A stretch of DNA of 64,000 nucleotides from Shewanella sp. SR44-3 (GTDB lineage: Bacteria; Pseudomonadota; Gammaproteobacteria; Enterobacterales; Shewanellaceae), in contig NZ_JACJDV010000010.1 in NCBI RefSeq assembly GCF_014163735.1, positions 1 to 64,000 on the forward strand. The letters are read 5' to 3'. Both the position numbers and the translations under genes were made by a program. A model generated the notes under the pieces. That model did no database searches. It was not told the DNA's origin and was given only the letters and a program-made list of their open reading frames with translations. How positions within the stretch are numbered: position 1 is the stretch's first letter; every line of letters begins with the position of its first letter. Shown here in pieces: positions 9,473 to 16,601 of the stretch.

Positions 9473-9808
9473 ATGTCTGCAAGTAACGCTGACGTGTATT
9501 TGACAGAGGATGTCACCCTTGCGCATTTTTTATATGGGTTAATGAGTGCGTTTCCGCTATTTTTTATGCCTGTGATGCTGAGTCTTTGGCTTAATATGAG
9601 TCAAAAGCACATCCCAGAGGCTTCGCTTTTGTCAGCACATTTAAACTGGCAGAAACACAGTATTGTTGGCGTCTTGCCGTTACTGCTTTTAGGCTACTTA
9701 GCGCCAGTGCTTTGGTTAAGTCTACTCTTGTATACTGTGGGAATTAGTTGGTTCTGCTACCGTATTTTTAAGGGCTGGTTAAGCTTGCATGATGGGATCG
9801 CGCCTTAG
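9473..9808 (+). CDS. Small membrane protein, possibly DUF4870/Tic20-like
   Basis: A 111-residue protein with three hydrophobic segments (about 18-42, 62-78, 79-96) and a short polar end. The ATG at 9473 has AGGGGG about 7 bases upstream, so translation is credible. The C-terminal pattern YRIFKGWLSLHDG, with a preceding LNWQKHS turn, resembles small DUF4870/Tic20-like proteins, but the resemblance is weak and gives no function. It stands alone between tyrA and the pheA terminator and ends at that shared hairpin. Confidence 0.65.
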   Translation: MSASNADVYLTEDVTLAHFLYGLMSAFPLFFMPVMLSLWLNMSQKHIPEASLLSAHLNWQKHSIVGVLPLLLLGYLAPVLWLSLLLYTVGISWFCYRIFKGWLSLHDGIAP

Positions 9809-9823
9809 CGGTGCTGTGCATAC

Positions 9824-9853
9824 AAAAAAGCCGAACTTAGTTCGGCTTTTTAT
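9824..9853. terminator. Bidirectional terminator between convergent genes
   Basis: AAAAAGCCGAAC pairs with GTTCGGCTTTTT around a TTA loop, with A and T runs on the two sides. It serves the small membrane protein gene (plus) and pheA (minus, stop at 9924). Confidence 0.9.
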
Positions 9854-9923
9854 TGCGCTAATTGTAACTATTGCAACCATCAGTCTTACTAGCTATCGCC
9901 TATAAGCGAGTCGCCTTATGAGG

Positions 9924-11912
9924 TTAGCTATAGAGAGTATGCAGCCAGCTGTGATACGAGCCCAGGCTTTCAATATCCTTAAAAGGCAGCACTATGCCAT
10001 TACCTTGTAGCTGTTTCACCGCTTGTGCTTGGGTGGCTAACATAGCAGTATCGACGCTGTGACTTGGGTTGATAATGATAGGCAAGTGGCTGCGGCCTTT
10101 AATTTCAACTAATGCCGCCAGATCTAAGGCGAGCCTTTTAGGTTGCGCTGGATTGCTTATCCCTGAATCACACAAGATTAATTGTTTATTTCCGCCACTT
10201 AACAGAGTATCTGCGGCGCGAAGCCAATCATTGATATTGGCGAGGGGATGACGCTCTAAGATAACAGGGCTGGTTAGTGTGCCCAGTTTTGTCAATAGTG
10301 ACTGGTTATACATTTGTGAGCCGCTTAGCAGCAATAAATCAGCGGTTTGAGTCAAGGCGTCGATATCAGCGCTATCATCTAAGGTCAAAATACAAATGAG
10401 TCCTGCTTGGCGTAATGTCTGGCTATAGTACGCGAGCTTATTGTTCTTTATTTGTCCCCCAAGGATCACCCCTTGAAAGCCTGTTTCTTTGATGGCTTTA
10501 ATCTTATGTTCAAATTCATTGTACTCAAAGCTTGCAGCCCCTTCTTGAGCCTTTGACATATCACTAGACTTTGACAAATCCATATAGGCAAAAGAGACTA
10601 AGGCGTTAGCGCCAATCATTATTTCTTGGCAGCTGACTTGGCTGTCTTGGGATTTATGATTGCGAGAATGAGGCTGAGCTTGTACTGCCAACGTCGACTC
10701 AGGAACAGGATTTACATGAACGCTTTCAGGTGCGAGGATCAGCTGCTCTTGGCTTAATTGGGTCGGTTTGACTGTCTCACAGGGATAACAGCCTAATACC
10801 TTTATAAAGCGAGTTAAGCGCGATAACTCCAATAAGGCATCTTGCATCATGGGGTTAGCAATATTGGCATCAACATCAAGGTAGAACATCTCTTCCCAAG
10901 GCGTGCCGGGTATTGGCCGTGACTCAAGTTTAGACATGTTTAGATTATGCTTTCTTAGGGCTAATAAAGCTTCCACTAAGGCTCCAGGCTTCTGTCCCGT
11001 CGCCATAATCAAGGTGGTCTTTGCCGGTAATTGTGATGGCACATCTACGGCTTTACGGGCGACAACAATAAAGCGGCTTTGGTTAATTTTTTGGTTAGCA
11101 AGTCCCTTTTCAAGGGCATGTAATTGGTACAGGGCGCCACCCTCAGCACTGCCTATGGCAGCGACACTATTATCAGCCGCTTGGATAACTTTTGCCATCG
11201 CTTCGGCGCTACTGGCGCAGTACTCCAGTTTAAACTCTGGATGCTGGCTTAGGTACTTGCTGCACTGGCTGATGGGTTGAGGGTGTGCGTATACGGTTTT
11301 TATCTCGTTAAGTGCAGCATCAGCTTTGGTGAGTAAGCAGTGGCCCACTTCTATGGTCGTTTCGCCAACAATAGATAAACTGGTGTGTTGCAAGACGTCG
11401 TAGACTTCATTGATGGAGCCTGAAGAGGTGTTCTCAATCGGCAAGAAGCCATAATCTGCATGACCAGATTCTACCGACTGGATAATTTCATCGAAACTTT
11501 GGCAGCCTAAATCAAGCATATTCACTTGTCTTCGCTGACAATAGCGGGATGCGGCTAAGAAAGAGTAAGAACCTTTGGCGCCAAGGTAGGCCACCGCATA
11601 TTGCTGTTTTTGGGTATCAGGGTTCGCACGACCATGTAGGTAAGCTTGCTGGTTAAGCACTGAGTCTTCAATGATCCCTTGATAAAGCGATACCACAAAG
11701 TGTGCATCTAGTCCTTGTTCTCTGCCTTTTTGCACTAGCCTTGCCAGCAACTCTTTTTCTCTTTGAGTGTCTCTTATCGGGCGTATATCAACTTCTTTGC
11801 TACGGGCGACATCTAAGCTGAGATTTCTGCGTTTAGCCAATAGCGTTAACAGTTCATTATCTAGTGCTGTTATTTGTTCTCTGGTGCTATCGAGTGTCGG
11901 TGGTGTGGTCAT
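9924..11912 (-). CDS. pheA: PheA: chorismate mutase/prephenate dehydratase with extra DAHP-synthase-like domain
   Basis: Makes phenylpyruvate from chorismate by way of prephenate. Residues 1-95 are the AroQ mutase, with R11, R28, K39, D48, R51, E52, S84 and Q88 at the same numbers as in E. coli. Residues 105-285 are the dehydratase (GAKGSYSFLAAS); its catalytic TRF motif reads SRF here (S279). Residues 300-380 are the regulatory ACT domain with GALV (310-313) and ESRP (330-333), the phenylalanine-binding motifs. Usual PheA proteins stop near 386; this one has 662 residues. Residues 425-662 resemble type I-beta DAHP synthase (LILCDSGISNP at 579-589, LPIIINPSHS at 610-619) but lack most active-site residues. 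It is expressed behind the pheL attenuator. Confidence 0.95.
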   Translation of the reverse strand: MTTPPTLDSTREQITALDNELLTLLAKRRNLSLDVARSKEVDIRPIRDTQREKELLARLVQKGREQGLDAHFVVSLYQGIIEDSVLNQQAYLHGRANPDTQKQQYAVAYLGAKGSYSFLAASRYCQRRQVNMLDLGCQSFDEIIQSVESGHADYGFLPIENTSSGSINEVYDVLQHTSLSIVGETTIEVGHCLLTKADAALNEIKTVYAHPQPISQCSKYLSQHPEFKLEYCASSAEAMAKVIQAADNSVAAIGSAEGGALYQLHALEKGLANQKINQSRFIVVARKAVDVPSQLPAKTTLIMATGQKPGALVEALLALRKHNLNMSKLESRPIPGTPWEEMFYLDVDANIANPMMQDALLELSRLTRFIKVLGCYPCETVKPTQLSQEQLILAPESVHVNPVPESTLAVQAQPHSRNHKSQDSQVSCQEIMIGANALVSFAYMDLSKSSDMSKAQEGAASFEYNEFEHKIKAIKETGFQGVILGGQIKNNKLAYYSQTLRQAGLICILTLDDSADIDALTQTADLLLLSGSQMYNQSLLTKLGTLTSPVILERHPLANINDWLRAADTLLSGGNKQLILCDSGISNPAQPKRLALDLAALVEIKGRSHLPIIINPSHSVDTAMLATQAQAVKQLQGNGIVLPFKDIESLGSYHSWLHTLYS

Positions 11913-11954
11913 AAATACGTATTCCGCTTAAAGTGTTCAATGGATTAACGCTTA

Positions 11955-11983
11955 GCAACAAAAAAGCCTCCGTTGGGAGGCTT
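11955..11983 (-). terminator. pheA attenuator terminator
   Basis: On the minus strand AAGCCTCC (complement of 11976-11983) pairs with GGAGGCTT (complement of 11964-11971) around a 4-base loop, followed by TTTTTTG. The first arm can instead pair with GGAGGC at the end of pheL (complement of 12019-12024), which gives the competing antiterminator. Confidence 0.88.
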
Positions 11984-12023
11984 AGGTATTTTCATTTTTG
12001 CTTTCACACAGAAAAACCGCCTC

Positions 12024-12077
12024 CTAGGTGGGCTGAATAAAAAACACTGTGAAAGTAAAATGTGATGTCGTTTTCAT
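12024..12077 (-). CDS. pheL: Phe operon leader peptide PheL
   Basis: A 17-codon frame reading MKTTSHFTFTVFFIQPT, with four phenylalanines in a seven-residue window. It precedes pheA and overlaps the antiterminator arm at its stop codon. When charged tRNA-Phe is scarce a ribosome stalls on the Phe codons, the GGAGGC arm at 12019-12024 is free to pair with the terminator's first arm, and pheA is transcribed. Position and logic match E. coli pheL, although the peptide sequence differs. No good ribosome binding site is visible before the ATG, and the best promoter would start transcription almost at the ATG. Confidence 0.8.
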   Translation of the reverse strand: MKTTSHFTFTVFFIQPT

Positions 12078-12083
12078 AGCTTA

Positions 12084-12112
12084 AAACTAAAGCGCCAAGG
12101 CTTAGGTGTCAA
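12084..12112 (-). promoter_or_regulatory. Candidate pheL-pheA promoter
   Basis: On the minus strand a perfect TTGACA (complement of 12107-12112) is followed after 17 bases by TAGTTT (complement of 12084-12089). The predicted start falls at about 12077, the first base of pheL, which would make pheL leaderless. A further upstream start is the alternative. Confidence 0.55.
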
Positions 12113-12149
12113 TACAATTCTGCTCAAGATGCAGAGCTTGTCGTTGGTT

Positions 12150-12179
12150 GAATGAAAAAGCGCGCCTATGAGGCGCGCT
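12150..12179 (-). terminator. Terminator of raiA
   Basis: AGCGCGCC (12159-12166) pairs with GGCGCGCT (12172-12179); on the minus strand it is followed by CTTTTTCATT. It separates raiA from the pheL promoter. Confidence 0.88.
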
Positions 12180-12199
12180 GTGGTTAGATGTTAAACATT

Positions 12200-12553
12200 T
12201 CAAGCTGCGTTTTCCTCCTTATAGTCATACTCAAAGTCATCTTGGGTCTCAATATTGAGGTCACCATGGCGTTGAGCTTGGGGTTTATGAGTTAGGCGAT
12301 TGAGCTGTTTTTCCAGCTTTTGCCCCATTGCAGTAATTGCTGCATACAGGTTTTCACTTTTCGCCTGAGCAAATAACTCTCCAGTGGGTAAGCCTACAGA
12401 AGCTTCTATTTTAAAAAGCTGTTTTTCTTGGGTAATAATGATATGCGGGTTAATGAGATGAAGATCATGTCTGGATAGCTTTTCTAAGCGATTTTCAATA
12501 CGTTCACGAATAAGGGCTGTGACTTCAAGTTGTTTGCTTGTGATTTTCAGCAT
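12200..12553 (-). CDS. raiA: Ribosome-associated inhibitor RaiA (YfiA/HPF family)
   Basis: Binds the 30S decoding region and inactivates ribosomes in stationary phase or cold. The 117-residue protein begins MLKITSKQLEVTALIRERIE and has the beta-alpha-beta-beta-beta-alpha pattern of the family, then an acidic tail (about 97-117) as in the short RaiA type rather than the long HPF. It sits directly upstream of pheL-pheA on the same strand, as in E. coli. A CRP-like palindrome at 12608-12631, about 66 bases before the start codon, suggests carbon-status control. RaiA rather than Hpf is inferred from tail length and synteny. Confidence 0.92.
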   Translation of the reverse strand: MLKITSKQLEVTALIRERIENRLEKLSRHDLHLINPHIIITQEKQLFKIEASVGLPTGELFAQAKSENLYAAITAMGQKLEKQLNRLTHKPQAQRHGDLNIETQDDFEYDYKEENAA

Positions 12554-12903
12554 ATTTTAGAACCTTCTGTTATGTGCTTAACTTCAGGTTAGCAAGGTTT
12601 ACCAGAAAAAGCGTGATCTACATCACGCTTTGTTGGCTTTGCAGGTGTGACTGCTGAAAATATGATCGTTTAGACAAAAATGCTAAAAAGTGCGGTTTAT
12701 TTGCTTGAATCAGAAAAATAATCGGCGCATATTGGCTGGGATAAGATTTAGTCCATTTATCCATTCTGGCATTTATGGTCAAACAATCCTCCAATTTATT
12801 TTTATTTTTCTGACTTTTAATTACCTCACTCGCAGTACACTGACAGCTTCAGTATTTTTAGTTAAAATATGTCTTAATCAAGTTAGGTATTGGGTGAGGT
12901 GCT
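12554..12903. other. Divergent raiA/cytochrome b561 intergenic region
   Basis: A 350-base gap holding the CRP-like palindrome listed next. From 12690 on it is AT-rich and probably carries the promoter for the cytochrome b561 gene; GAGGTG lies just before that gene's ATG at 12904. A 79-codon frame overlapping the b561 start has no support. Confidence 0.45.
12608..12631. promoter_or_regulatory. Candidate CRP site upstream of raiA
   Basis: AAAGCGTGAT (12608-12617) and ATCACGCTTT (12622-12631) form a perfect 10-bp inverted repeat around CTAC. The core GTGATCTACATCAC differs from the CRP consensus GTGATCTAGATCAC at one base. Centred about 66 bases before raiA it is well placed for an activator; a hairpin terminator role is less likely because no gene ends here. 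Confidence 0.6.
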
Positions 12904-13578
12904 ATGAGTGCGACAGCGGTAAAAGTTAAAGTATGGGATATATCAACGCGCCTTTTTCACTGGTTATTACTCTTGTTGTTTGCCGGACTGTGGCTGACGG
13001 CAGAACAAGGCGAGATGCAGTGGCATCAAGTTTTGGCGTATTGCTTGCTGATCCTGATTATTTTTCGTCTGCTTTGGGGCTTTATTGGCAGTGATACGGC
13101 AAGATTTACCGCTTTTGTTGTGCCGCCATCCAAGGCATTAGCGTATTTGACCGCTAATCCTAAACCGCGAAGTTTAGGCCATAATCCATTAGGTGGTTAT
13201 ATGGTGCTGCTTATGTTGGGGTTATTACTTATCCAGTTGGTGAGTGGATTATTCTCAACCGATGAGGTTTTTACTGAAGGCCCATTATTTAGCTTAGTGG
13301 ATGAGTCGGTGGCGCTAGGTTTAACTTGGTTGCATAAAACTAATTTTAACATACTGCTTGTTTGTGCAGCTGTGCATGTATTGGCGGTATTTATTTACTG
13401 GTTTAACGGTGAAAATCTTATTAAACCTATGCTAACAGGTTACAAAGAGCTCAGTGAGCAACTTACGTCAAGCAATATCCCTAAAATGAAATCGACCCTG
13501 ATGGCGCTAATTCTATTAGCGGTGCTGGCGTTGCCTGTGTGGTTTTATTTACTAAAGCCAGTGCTGGATTACATCTAG
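12904..13578 (+). CDS. Cytochrome b561 family diheme membrane protein
   Basis: A 224-residue inner-membrane protein of the bacterial cytochrome b561/Ni-Fe hydrogenase b-type family. It starts VKVWDISTRLFHWLL, where the first-helix histidine is a typical haem ligand, has further candidate histidines at HQVLAY, LGHNPLGG and WLHKTNFN/AAVHVLAVF, and ends with a last hydrophobic anchor (about 198-218). Relatives pass quinol electrons to soluble c-type cytochromes. It converges on a cytochrome c' gene across a shared terminator; this pairing is common and suggests, but does not prove, that the two proteins are partners. Confidence 0.88.
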   Translation: MSATAVKVKVWDISTRLFHWLLLLLFAGLWLTAEQGEMQWHQVLAYCLLILIIFRLLWGFIGSDTARFTAFVVPPSKALAYLTANPKPRSLGHNPLGGYMVLLMLGLLLIQLVSGLFSTDEVFTEGPLFSLVDESVALGLTWLHKTNFNILLVCAAVHVLAVFIYWFNGENLIKPMLTGYKELSEQLTSSNIPKMKSTLMALILLAVLALPVWFYLLKPVLDYI

Positions 13579-13609
13579 CAGGCTTAGGGTATTATTAGGG
13601 AGAAGGCTG

Positions 13610-13640
13610 TTAGGCGATGGGCGAACCATCGCCTAATTTA
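13610..13640. terminator. Bidirectional terminator between b561 and cytochrome c' genes
   Basis: TTAGGCGATGG (13610-13620) pairs perfectly with CCATCGCCTAA (13626-13636) around GCGAA. The T tract after it is short on either strand, but the 11-bp stem is strong. Confidence 0.75.
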
Positions 13641-13647
13641 AGATTAG

Positions 13648-14097
13648 TTAGTCTTTTTTATAAACATCATGGCAGCCTTTACAGCTCTTTCCTGTTTCCA
13701 TAAAGGCTTGCTTCATTTTATTCTTATCACCACTTTGAGCGGCTTGAGCCAATAATGCAGCATTATTTTCAAATGTTGACATTTTTTCATCGAAATCGGC
13801 TTTATCTTGCCAAATCTTGGCCGCAGCATCTGTTTTACCTTGATCTGAACCTGGAATAAAACCTTCGTGTGGTAGCTTTGCTAAAGCTGCAACATTGGCT
13901 GCACGGCTAGCAAACACTTCTTGGTTAAACTCTTTTTTACCTTTTAACATGGCGCTCATGTCACCAAATTGGTAAGAAATTAATCCGAAAGCTGATTGGC
14001 GGTAGTTAATCGCGTCATTGGCATCATCGAAGTTGTTAGCTTGAGCGATTGGGGCTAATAAGCTGGCACTTAACAGTGCGATTGAGAACTTGTTCAT
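13648..14097 (-). CDS. Cytochrome c' (monoheme, periplasmic)
   Basis: A 149-residue exported protein with a signal peptide (cut after IAQA, residue 20) and a single haem-binding motif C139-K-G-C142-H143 close to the C-terminus. A late CXXCH at the end of a four-helix bundle is the hallmark of cytochrome c', a high-spin haem protein that binds NO and CO. The sequence is helix-rich and contains the RQSAFGLISYQFGDM first helix, where cytochromes c' place residues over the distal face. Convergent with the b561 gene. A role in nitric oxide tolerance is known for the family and is only inferred here. Confidence 0.9.
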   Translation of the reverse strand: MNKFSIALLSASLLAPIAQANNFDDANDAINYRQSAFGLISYQFGDMSAMLKGKKEFNQEVFASRAANVAALAKLPHEGFIPGSDQGKTDAAAKIWQDKADFDEKMSTFENNAALLAQAAQSGDKNKMKQAFMETGKSCKGCHDVYKKD

Positions 14098-14366
14098 TGC
14101 TACTCTCTTATAAATTATTTAGGGGTGGATTATGATTATTGTGACTTACTTGATTCATATTATCCTGTTTCAATTATTTTTTTGAACAAATTTTTGTTTC
14201 AGTTTGTGCAAGATTAACAATACCGAACATAAAGGGTTTTATGTCTTGGAAAGACAAGCTGACATAGCTACGCCATACAAGAGAATTGCATCTGGGTATT
14301 GGCTGTCAGTTTTCAGTATCTCTTGATACAATCTGTACTGCCATGGCATGACAAATAAGGAATAAA

Positions 14367-14642
14367 ATGCGCGCTGGATGGGAACTCGTTATTGATAAAG
14401 TGCTGACACACAGTAATCAGGTTGAACTCTCGACCTTATTTAGCTTACTGCTAACAGAAGAGGAGCGTAGTGCGGTTGCGGGTCGTCTTAAAGTCTTTCA
14501 GTTATTGCTAGAGGGGGAGTTGAGTCAGCGGCAGATAGCTGCCGAATTTGAGATCAGCATAGCGACCATCACCCGTTGTTCAAATTATCTTAAACATATG
14601 ACTACAGAAGAAAAGCGTAAGGTCAGAGAATTGATCCTTTAG
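14367..14642 (+). CDS. trpR: Trp operon repressor TrpR
   Basis: The 91-residue tryptophan-sensing repressor, an all-helical dimer that blocks trp promoters when bound to L-tryptophan. The helix-turn-helix region reads GELSQRQIAAEFEISIATIT (about 52-71), followed by RCSNYLK. It is slightly shorter than the E. coli protein (108) because of a brief N-terminus. AAGGA lies shortly before the ATG at 14367. No clear trp operator can be seen upstream. It stands alone. Confidence 0.95.
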   Translation: MRAGWELVIDKVLTHSNQVELSTLFSLLLTEEERSAVAGRLKVFQLLLEGELSQRQIAAEFEISIATITRCSNYLKHMTTEEKRKVRELIL

Positions 14643-14726
14643 TGAATTAGGTTTCAGCTAGCCTATCTGGGAGTTAGGAGTCATTGTTAACTATGGATTA
14701 GGGTCAGTATTTCAGCATTTGAATAC

Positions 14727-14760
14727 AAAAAATCAAGCTGTTTTTACAGCTCGATTTTGG
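14727..14760 (-). terminator. Hairpin after the small membrane protein gene
   Basis: AATCAAGCTGT pairs with ACAGCTCGATT (one mismatch) around a short T loop. On the minus strand it is followed by TTTTTTGTATTC. It lies 23 bases beyond the minus-strand stop at 14783. Confidence 0.7.
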
Positions 14761-14782
14761 TTGGTGACTTTTCGCTTTTCAC

Positions 14783-15157
14783 TTAAAAACTTGATGCTGG
14801 CACTCTGTGGTTACGATAACTTGCTCGGCGCATTAGGATATATAAACCGTAGGTAAGCAAGCAAATGGCGATCAACACGCTTGAGTCTCTGGGGACTAAG
14901 CGGTATAAGATGCCTGCTGCCAAAATACAAAGAAAGGGTAAATAGTTGTAGAGCGTTTGCGGCATTATGCCTTGTTTACGCTTTCGCTTAAGATCTGTGC
15001 GTCTGTTGTTAGAACGTAAGATATAAATTCTTGCGCCAAGTATATATATCAATATTGCTGCAGCAATCGCATATTTTGGCTCTAGATAAAGTAAGCTCAA
15101 GCCGCCTATAGCCATATAAGTGAAGGGCAAGAGTTCGTAGATAGGTTTAATTAACAT
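14783..15157 (-). CDS. Small four-helix membrane protein, unknown function
   Basis: A 124-residue protein with four hydrophobic segments arranged as two pairs (about 9-28, 31-46, 74-90, 94-107), separated by a strongly basic loop RRTDLKRKRKQG, which would lie in the cytoplasm. The ATG at 15157 is chosen because GGAG lies 8 bases before it; a GTG two codons upstream is possible. I do not recognise the family. It lies alone between convergent trpR and slyD, and nothing around it hints at a role. Confidence 0.7.
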   Translation of the reverse strand: MLIKPIYELLPFTYMAIGGLSLLYLEPKYAIAAAILIYILGARIYILRSNNRRTDLKRKRKQGIMPQTLYNYLPFLCILAAGILYRLVPRDSSVLIAICLLTYGLYILMRRASYRNHRVPASSF

Positions 15158-15317
15158 AAGCACTCCGTCGCTCGCTATTAATTGTTATTGTATTTGGGGG
15201 CAAAGCGCATTATGGGACTGGTGTAACTATCCTTTATTGGTCAAAACCAAGTAATGCGGCTCAATCGTGTTGCTGTGCATTAAGTGCTAACCTAGTGCAC
15301 ATAACTTCACCAACTAT

Positions 15318-15362
15318 AGCTCAAAAAAATGGGTTTTGCCCATAATATGCGCAAAACCCATT
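15318..15362 (-). terminator. Terminator of slyD
   Basis: AATGGGTTTTGC (15328-15339) pairs perfectly with GCAAAACCCATT (15351-15362). On the minus strand it is followed by TTTTTGAGC. The loop is 11 bases. Confidence 0.85.
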
Positions 15363-15415
15363 ATCATTACCACTTTCGGCTTAAGCTATTTGCTTATGCC
15401 CTGCGGCAGCAATTA

Positions 15416-15898
15416 TTAGTGACCACAACCACCAGCAGCATGAACATGGCCATGGGCCAGTTCTTCTTCAGTCGCTTCACGCACTTCTATTACTTCAATG
15501 CTGAAATTCAGTGCTTGGCCTGCTAAAGGGTGGTTGCCATCGACAACGACAACATCATCCTTTACTTCTATTACTTGTACTGGGCGTTGACCCATTTCAG
15601 TCTCGGCAATAAAACGCATTCCAGGTACGATATCTTCAACATCACCGAAGGCATCAATTGGAACCTCTTGCTTAAGGCCATCATGGTATAAACCATAAGC
15701 TTGCTCAGCAGGAATGTTAGCTTCAAGCTTATCACCAACGATTTTGTCTTCGAGTTCTGCTTCAAGACCTGGGATCAAGTTGCCAGTGCCATGAAGGTAG
15801 ACCATAGGCTCGCCTTCGAATGAACTTTCAATTAATAGACCTTGCTGGTCTGACAGGCGGTAATGGATTGTAACAGCCGCGTGCTTAGTGATTTTCAT
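15416..15898 (-). CDS. slyD: FKBP-type peptidyl-prolyl isomerase SlyD
   Basis: A cytoplasmic prolyl isomerase and chaperone that also carries nickel. The FKBP domain starts ITKHAAVTIHYRLSDQQG and is interrupted by the insert-in-flap domain (about 70-125) typical of SlyD, with NIPAEQAYGLYHDG and VDGNHPLAGQALNF. The tail EELAHGHVHAAGGCGH holds four histidines and one cysteine, a much reduced version of the E. coli metal-binding tail. Length 160 fits the Shewanella/Vibrio form. A second, shorter paralogue, fkpB, lies at 41347. Confidence 0.94.
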   Translation of the reverse strand: MKITKHAAVTIHYRLSDQQGLLIESSFEGEPMVYLHGTGNLIPGLEAELEDKIVGDKLEANIPAEQAYGLYHDGLKQEVPIDAFGDVEDIVPGMRFIAETEMGQRPVQVIEVKDDVVVVDGNHPLAGQALNFSIEVIEVREATEEELAHGHVHAAGGCGH

Positions 15899-16405
15899 AT
15901 TAACTCCGCTTCGAAATGTGCAGGCATGATACCTTTCTTTTTAACGTCATGCGAGATTCCACTGGGCATTTTGTTTAATCAATAATGCTAATTGCAGCAT
16001 GAATAGCAGACCTTAAAAGTGTATTTATGCGAAGTTAAAGCAAGATCTTGAGTATAATTCACATTAGCTTCACTTTTATATTGCCTTAGACTTTGGTTTT
16101 TGTTTAATTTATTGATTTATAGTGCTATTTTTTAAGTGTCACTTATTTTGTTACGTTGACGTAAAGGTTCGCTTTGGGACTGTTTAGTCAAAACGAGCCC
16201 GCTAAAGCGCTAGTTTTAGCCATTTCGAGGTGTTTTGTTTCACTTCTATCTTTAAAGCCTAAAAAATAATCTTGTTTGCCTCTTGACAAGTCAGTGCTAA
16301 AAAAGCAATTCTGTTAACAAGAGGTAGCGCAAGGGTTAATTCTATTAGCTCATAGTCGGTCAGTAATAATATGACCTTTATTCATTTAGCCAAGGTGTAC
16401 ATGCA
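15899..16405. other. Divergent slyD/thrL intergenic region
   Basis: A 507-base AT-rich gap carrying the promoters of slyD and of thrL. A weak promoter TTAGCT (16345-16350), 16 bases, TAATAT (16367-16372) would start transcription about 27 bases before thrL. I see no other gene or clear structure. Confidence 0.4.
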
Positions 16406-16486
16406 ATGATCACGAGCCATACTCAGAGTATTACTCTTATCACCACCATTACAACCACCACAATCAATATTGTGGGGGCGGGCTAG
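16406..16486 (+). CDS. thrL: Thr operon leader peptide ThrL
   Basis: A 26-codon frame beginning MITSHTQSITLITT, with nine threonines and six isoleucines, followed by an attenuator and thrA. Stalling at Thr or Ile codons frees GCGGGCT at 16478-16484, which overlaps the stop codon, to pair with AGCCCGC at 16511-16517 and so block the terminator. This is the E. coli thrL arrangement with a different peptide. An upstream out-of-frame ATG at 16401 stops after two codons. Confidence 0.9.
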   Translation: MITSHTQSITLITTITTTTINIVGAG

Positions 16487-16509
16487 CGCACCTAAAAGAT
16501 TTATAAAAA

Positions 16510-16545
16510 AAGCCCGCTTCCCACAAGAAGCGGGCTTTTTTGTTT
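16510..16545 (+). terminator. thrA attenuator terminator
   Basis: AAGCCCGCTTC (16510-16520) pairs perfectly with GAAGCGGGCTT (16527-16537) and is followed by TTTTGTTTTT. It stands between thrL and thrA. Confidence 0.93.
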
Positions 16546-16601
16546 TTGGTTCTACACGATATTTAACGAATTGAGCAAAGTACAGGCAAAGGGAATACAA
16601 G

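Noticed and set aside
10903..11280. 125-codon plus-strand frame inside pheA
   Set aside because: Antisense to conserved dehydratase and ACT regions; no ribosome binding site or homology.
12690..12929. 79-codon frame before cytochrome b561
   Set aside because: Overlaps the start of the b561 gene in another frame, AT-rich with no signal or family pattern.
14117..14160. FNR or CRP site upstream of cytochrome c'
   Set aside because: Only half-sites (TTGAT and TGTGA) with poor second halves; not enough to claim.
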